A DNA stretch of 64,000 bases from Fulvimarina uroteuthidis (lineage in GTDB: Bacteria; Pseudomonadota; Alphaproteobacteria; Rhizobiales; Rhizobiaceae): contig NZ_JAXLPB010000002.1 in the NCBI RefSeq assembly GCF_034321785.1, positions 620,001-684,000 of the forward strand, written 5' to 3'. Positions 61,591 through 64,000 of the stretch are shown in pieces; the first letter of the stretch is position 1, and every line of letters starts with the position of its first letter. Position numbers and translations under genes: made by a program. The notes beneath the pieces were generated by a model, which was given only the letters and a program-made list of their open reading frames with translations, made no database searches and was not told the origin of the DNA.

Positions 61591-61674
61591 CGCATCGACG
61601 GGGCGGCGCGTTCCGGCCGCTACCAGCGGCGCAAGAACGCGTCACCCCTGCCGGTTCATCATGGGCTCGGGCAA

Positions 61675-61708
61675 GGCGGATCTTCGTTTCGGAAGGTCCG
61701 CCCTTTTT
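61675..61708 (+). terminator. Intrinsic terminator of the small gene
   Basis: GGCGGATCTTC pairs with GGAAGGTCCGCC over 11 positions (one T-G wobble), followed by CTTTTT. Confidence 0.85.
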
Positions 61709-61926
61709 CGTGGATACAACGGCTGATTCAATCCGCACCGATGGTTGACGCCTGCTGGCTGTCCCGGTCCTGACGCTCCCACGCAGGGTCCGAAGCGTCG
61801 TCACCGGGTTCGCGCCCGTCCCTCCACCCGTCCGTCGGGCCACGTTCGACTGCCGGCTGGCGCATCGGGCGTCTGATCCGATGCACGATGCGCCGGCCGT
61901 CTTTCTGGCTTCACGCAACAGGCGGT

Positions 61927-61962
61927 CCGAAAATCAATTCCGATTTTCGAGGCAATGCTCTA
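61927..61962. repeat. Dispersed palindromic intergenic repeat, copy C
   Basis: Begins CCGAAAATCAATTCCGATTT and ends CGAGGCAATGCTCTA. Arms CGAAAATC / GATTTTCG are perfect. Same family as copies A (7461) and B (36218). Confidence 0.65.
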
Positions 61963-62024
61963 ACGTCATGATTCCAGACGATTTCGTGCGTGGCACGAGA
62001 GACCGGACAAACCGAGACCCGTTC

Positions 62025-62405
62025 ATGATTTTGTCAACGAGACGCATCGTGCTGACGCTTCCGCTCCTGTTGGGCGCAGCTTTTCTTTCCGGTTGCTCGG
62101 GCGGCGGCGGATACGCTCCTCCGGGCGTCTATGCACTGGGACCGGACGGTGCCGGGCCTGTCTACGACCGCGGCCGCGACTATCGCGGCTGGCCGGACGA
62201 CGACCGGTATGGGAGAGGCGGGCCGGTCTACGGCCGGGGCGGACCGGTATACGACAGGGGCGGGCGCGGCGATTATTATGGCGGTCCCGGTCCGTCCTAC
62301 GACCGGGGCGATCGTCGCGGGGCCGCCTACGTCCGCTGCCCGGGCGGCGCGCAATTCATCGCCGGGCGATGCCGCAGCGCCGATCCGTACGGAAATTTCA
62401 GGTGA
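62025..62405 (+). CDS. Glycine/arginine/tyrosine-rich lipoprotein
   Basis: A 126-residue lipoprotein with lipobox LSGC (cysteine near residue 24) after a normal signal peptide. The mature part is low complexity, built of repeats such as GGPVYGRG, GGPVYDRG and SYDRG, rich in Gly, Arg, Tyr and Asp. A C-terminal module AAYVRCPGGAQFIAGRCRSADP with two cysteines closes it. Its composition suggests a flexible, surface-exposed outer-membrane protein, and it may bind glycan or form a condensate; this is inference. The start at 62025 gives the signal peptide. Confidence 0.8.
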   Translation: MILSTRRIVLTLPLLLGAAFLSGCSGGGGYAPPGVYALGPDGAGPVYDRGRDYRGWPDDDRYGRGGPVYGRGGPVYDRGGRGDYYGGPGPSYDRGDRRGAAYVRCPGGAQFIAGRCRSADPYGNFR

Positions 62406-62720
62406 TCTTTCGCCAACGCGTCGACGCTTCCCGCATGATTGCGCGCCGTCCGGCGTGCGGGACGGCGACGACGCGATGCCGCGGGCTCGGGACCCGGACG
62501 TGTCGACGTGAAGACGGGGAGCCGCCGGGCACCTGACCTGCAACAGCCGGCCCGCCGGCTCGCGAGGCGGCGCCGGTCGGTTTTCGGGGCGCCGGTCGTC
62601 GCAAGGACCGTGGTGGCTTCCGCATCCCTTCGGGTCGGCGCTCGGCGCGGCTCGAACGTCGGGTGACGAAGCTGCGTGCGGAAGGACAGCCGAGAACCGC
62701 CTCCCGCACCGTGCGCGAAG
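62406..62720. other. Convergent intergenic region (315 bases)
   Basis: Between the lipoprotein gene and the HExxH gene. No terminator with a T run and no gene is seen. Confidence 0.4.
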
Positions 62721-63146
62721 TCAGGCGTTGGCTTCGATCGTCTCCATGTCGTCGTCGGAGAGGCCGAAATGATGACCGATTTCGTGGATCACCACATGGC
62801 GGACGATGTCGCCGAGACGCTCTTCGTGCTCGGCCCAGTAATCGATGATCGGCCGGCGATAGATAAGGATCCGATTCGGCATTTCGCCGGTCACCGGTTC
62901 GGCCATTTCGCCGATTCCACGGCCCTCGAACAGGCCGAGAATGTCGAAGGGGCTGTGCAGATCCATTTCCTTGACGACGTCGTCGTCCGGAAAATCGGCG
63001 ACGAGAAACCTTATGTCGCCACACAGGGCGCGGAATTCGGCCGGCAGGCCGCGATAGGCCTCAATCGCCATCGCCTCGAAATCGTCGAGGCTCGGCGCAA
63101 GCGCCCGGACCCAGTTCTCGTCGTCGGTCGCCATCGGCTCGTCCAT
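62721..63146 (-). CDS. Zincin-like metallopeptidase (HEIGHH)
   Basis: A 141-residue protein of the short zinicin-like family (DUF1025-type). The active-site helix is VVIHEIGHHFGLSDDDM, containing HExxH followed by the third ligand region H..D, near the C-terminus. The middle has LGLFEGRGIGEMAEPVTGEMPNRILIYRRPI. It is acidic and has no signal peptide, so probably cytoplasmic. The start at 63146 lies seven bases after the cytochrome stop; 63134 is an alternative. It is probably co-transcribed with the cytochrome. Substrate unknown. Confidence 0.85.
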   Translation of the reverse strand: MDEPMATDDENWVRALAPSLDDFEAMAIEAYRGLPAEFRALCGDIRFLVADFPDDDVVKEMDLHSPFDILGLFEGRGIGEMAEPVTGEMPNRILIYRRPIIDYWAEHEERLGDIVRHVVIHEIGHHFGLSDDDMETIEANA

Positions 63147-63153
63147 GTCCCGT

Positions 63154-64000
63154 TCATTCCCCGACCGGACGGCTCGCATACCAGGCGGCGACCGCGTCGA
63201 TCTGCTCAGCGGTAAGGTTCACCGCGATCTCGTCCATCAAATGGGCGAATTTCGTACCGCTGCGCTCGCCATGCTTCCACAGTTCCAGATGGGTCTTCGT
63301 ATACCAGGCCGGCTGACCGCCGAGATACGGAAAATAGGCGTTCTTCCTGCGCCCCTCCGCCCCGTGGCAACTGTCGCAGGCCGGCAGCTTGCGGGCGGCG
63401 ATGCCCTTTTCGGCGATGAGCTGGCCGAGCTGGAGCATGCCCCGGCTCCCCTCGGTCGGCAGGCCCCCGGCGGCGAGTTCGATGTCGTAGGCCTGTGCGG
63501 AGCGGTTGGCGGCCGGGAAGATCTGCGGCGGGATGCCGTCCCCCGAGGGCAGGGGAGAGGCGGGCGCGATGGGCCCTTCGATGGCGGAGGGCGTTTCGGG
63601 CGCGATCGCCCCGGCGGGCTGGGCGGCGTACCAGCCGGCGAGCGCGCGCAGGACGTCCACCGAATAGCGCGAGGCGGGCGGCTGCATGTAGCCCGAATGA
63701 CGATAGCCGTCCTTGAAGGCCATCAAGGTGGCGAAGAGATAGGGTTCGGGCTGGCCGGCGATCACCGGGAAGGCGCCCGCGCTCTCGCCTTCCCCACGCC
63801 CGAGGCCGTCCCGGGCATGGCAGCGGGCACAATCGGCAAGGGCGTCTTCCACGACGCCGTCGAGGCCGGCGGTCTGTTCGGTGCCCGCCTCGAATTCGAC
63901 GCGCGCGCGCGTGCCGCCGAGGGCAAGCCTCGCATAGGTTTCGGCGCTCATGCCCGGAAGGACGCGCAGGAAGGCGACGACGGACCAGACCTCGTCGTCG
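63154..64000 (-). CDS. Multihaem cytochrome c (5' end beyond window)
   Basis: About 282 codons are visible, and reading continues into the window edge with DDEVWSVVAFLRVLPGM, which resembles the end of an upstream haem domain, so the start lies to the right. Two CxxCH haem sites are present, CARCH and CDSCH, each in a class I-like fold; a third domain probably lies beyond the edge. Distal methionine candidates are SGYMQPP and HLMDEI. A Pro/Ala-rich linker separates the domains. It is an exported c-type electron carrier, perhaps the cytochrome subunit of an alcohol- or sorbitol-type dehydrogenase. Confidence 0.85.
   Translation of the reverse strand, partial: DDEVWSVVAFLRVLPGMSAETYARLALGGTRARVEFEAGTEQTAGLDGVVEDALADCARCHARDGLGRGEGESAGAFPVIAGQPEPYLFATLMAFKDGYRHSGYMQPPASRYSVDVLRALAGWYAAQPAGAIAPETPSAIEGPIAPASPLPSGDGIPPQIFPAANRSAQAYDIELAAGGLPTEGSRGMLQLGQLIAEKGIAARKLPACDSCHGAEGRRKNAYFPYLGGQPAWYTKTHLELWKHGERSGTKFAHLMDEIAVNLTAEQIDAVAAWYASRPVGE

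Larger units (their letters stand above)
61591..62024. other. Intergenic region before the lipoprotein gene (434 bases)
   Basis: It holds the terminator at 61675 and copy C of the dispersed repeat. No other gene is seen. Confidence 0.5.

Noticed and set aside
61991..62010. TGGCACGAGAGACC as a sigma-54 promoter before the lipoprotein gene
   Set aside because: The -24 half is perfect but there is no TTGC at the -12 position.

Overview
The window is about 64 kb of high-GC, gene-dense chromosomal DNA from an alphaproteobacterium, most likely of the order Hyphomicrobiales (Rhizobiales). The grounds are: a urease cluster with separate ureA and ureB and small interposed genes; a fliF-motB-motC-fliK flagellar block with tandem rhizobial-type flagellins; an RpoH2-type sigma factor; a CarD/CdnL regulator; a SAM-II riboswitch before metZ; CtrA boxes; and a dispersed palindromic repeat of a rhizobial kind. 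I saw no rRNA, tRNA, insertion sequence, prophage or CRISPR array. It reads as ordinary core chromosome, without a clear horizontally acquired island.

Layout. 0-9 kb (minus strand): urea uptake and hydrolysis, urtABCDE-ureD-ureA-orf-ureB-lprI-like, with the rest of urease presumably beyond the left edge. A near-consensus sigma-54 promoter lies before urtA, and a terminator follows urtA, so the binding protein is probably made in excess of the permease and urease. 9-22 kb: housekeeping and singleton genes (prfC, recO, an MFS carrier, def, carD, rpoH2, an ArsC-like protein with a displaced cysteine, a K+ channel with a zinc ribbon, a SelW-like protein, a DUF427 protein, a purine permease, ppa). 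22-33.5 kb (plus strand): two paralogous long flagellins, then fliF, a fliH-like gene, motB, motC and fliK in one overlapping run, with a CtrA box before fliF and a 15-bp direct repeat before the second flagellin. 33.5-40.6 kb: a double-domain dCTP deaminase, metZ under a SAM-II riboswitch with a well-defined attenuator, a TSUP permease, a mannitol-type dehydrogenase, a GST and an MltB-like transglycosylase. 41-46 kb: a TlpA-like thioredoxin facing a three-gene ABC unit (Tat-type lipoprotein, ATPase, His-rich MacB-type permease), followed by alkaline phosphatase with a Pho box. 46-57.3 kb: acs, a YcaQ-type glycosylase, holA-lptE-leuS, yggS, a YgjP-type protease and a DUF2852 protein. 57.6-64 kb: a YqaA protein, a DASS transporter, a secreted glycerophosphodiester phosphodiesterase, two small surface or unknown proteins, a HExxH protein and a truncated multihaem cytochrome c.

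How genes work together. Urea capture and urease form one nitrogen-scavenging module, and the purine permease could feed the same pathway. Alkaline phosphatase and the phosphodiesterase are secreted phosphate-scavenging enzymes, both preceded by Pho-box-like repeats. The flagellar genes build the filament, the MS ring and the stator. The least described unit is the ABC/lipoprotein/thioredoxin group at 41-44 kb, which I suggest handles a metal. All functions are inferred from sequence read by eye; no database search was run.
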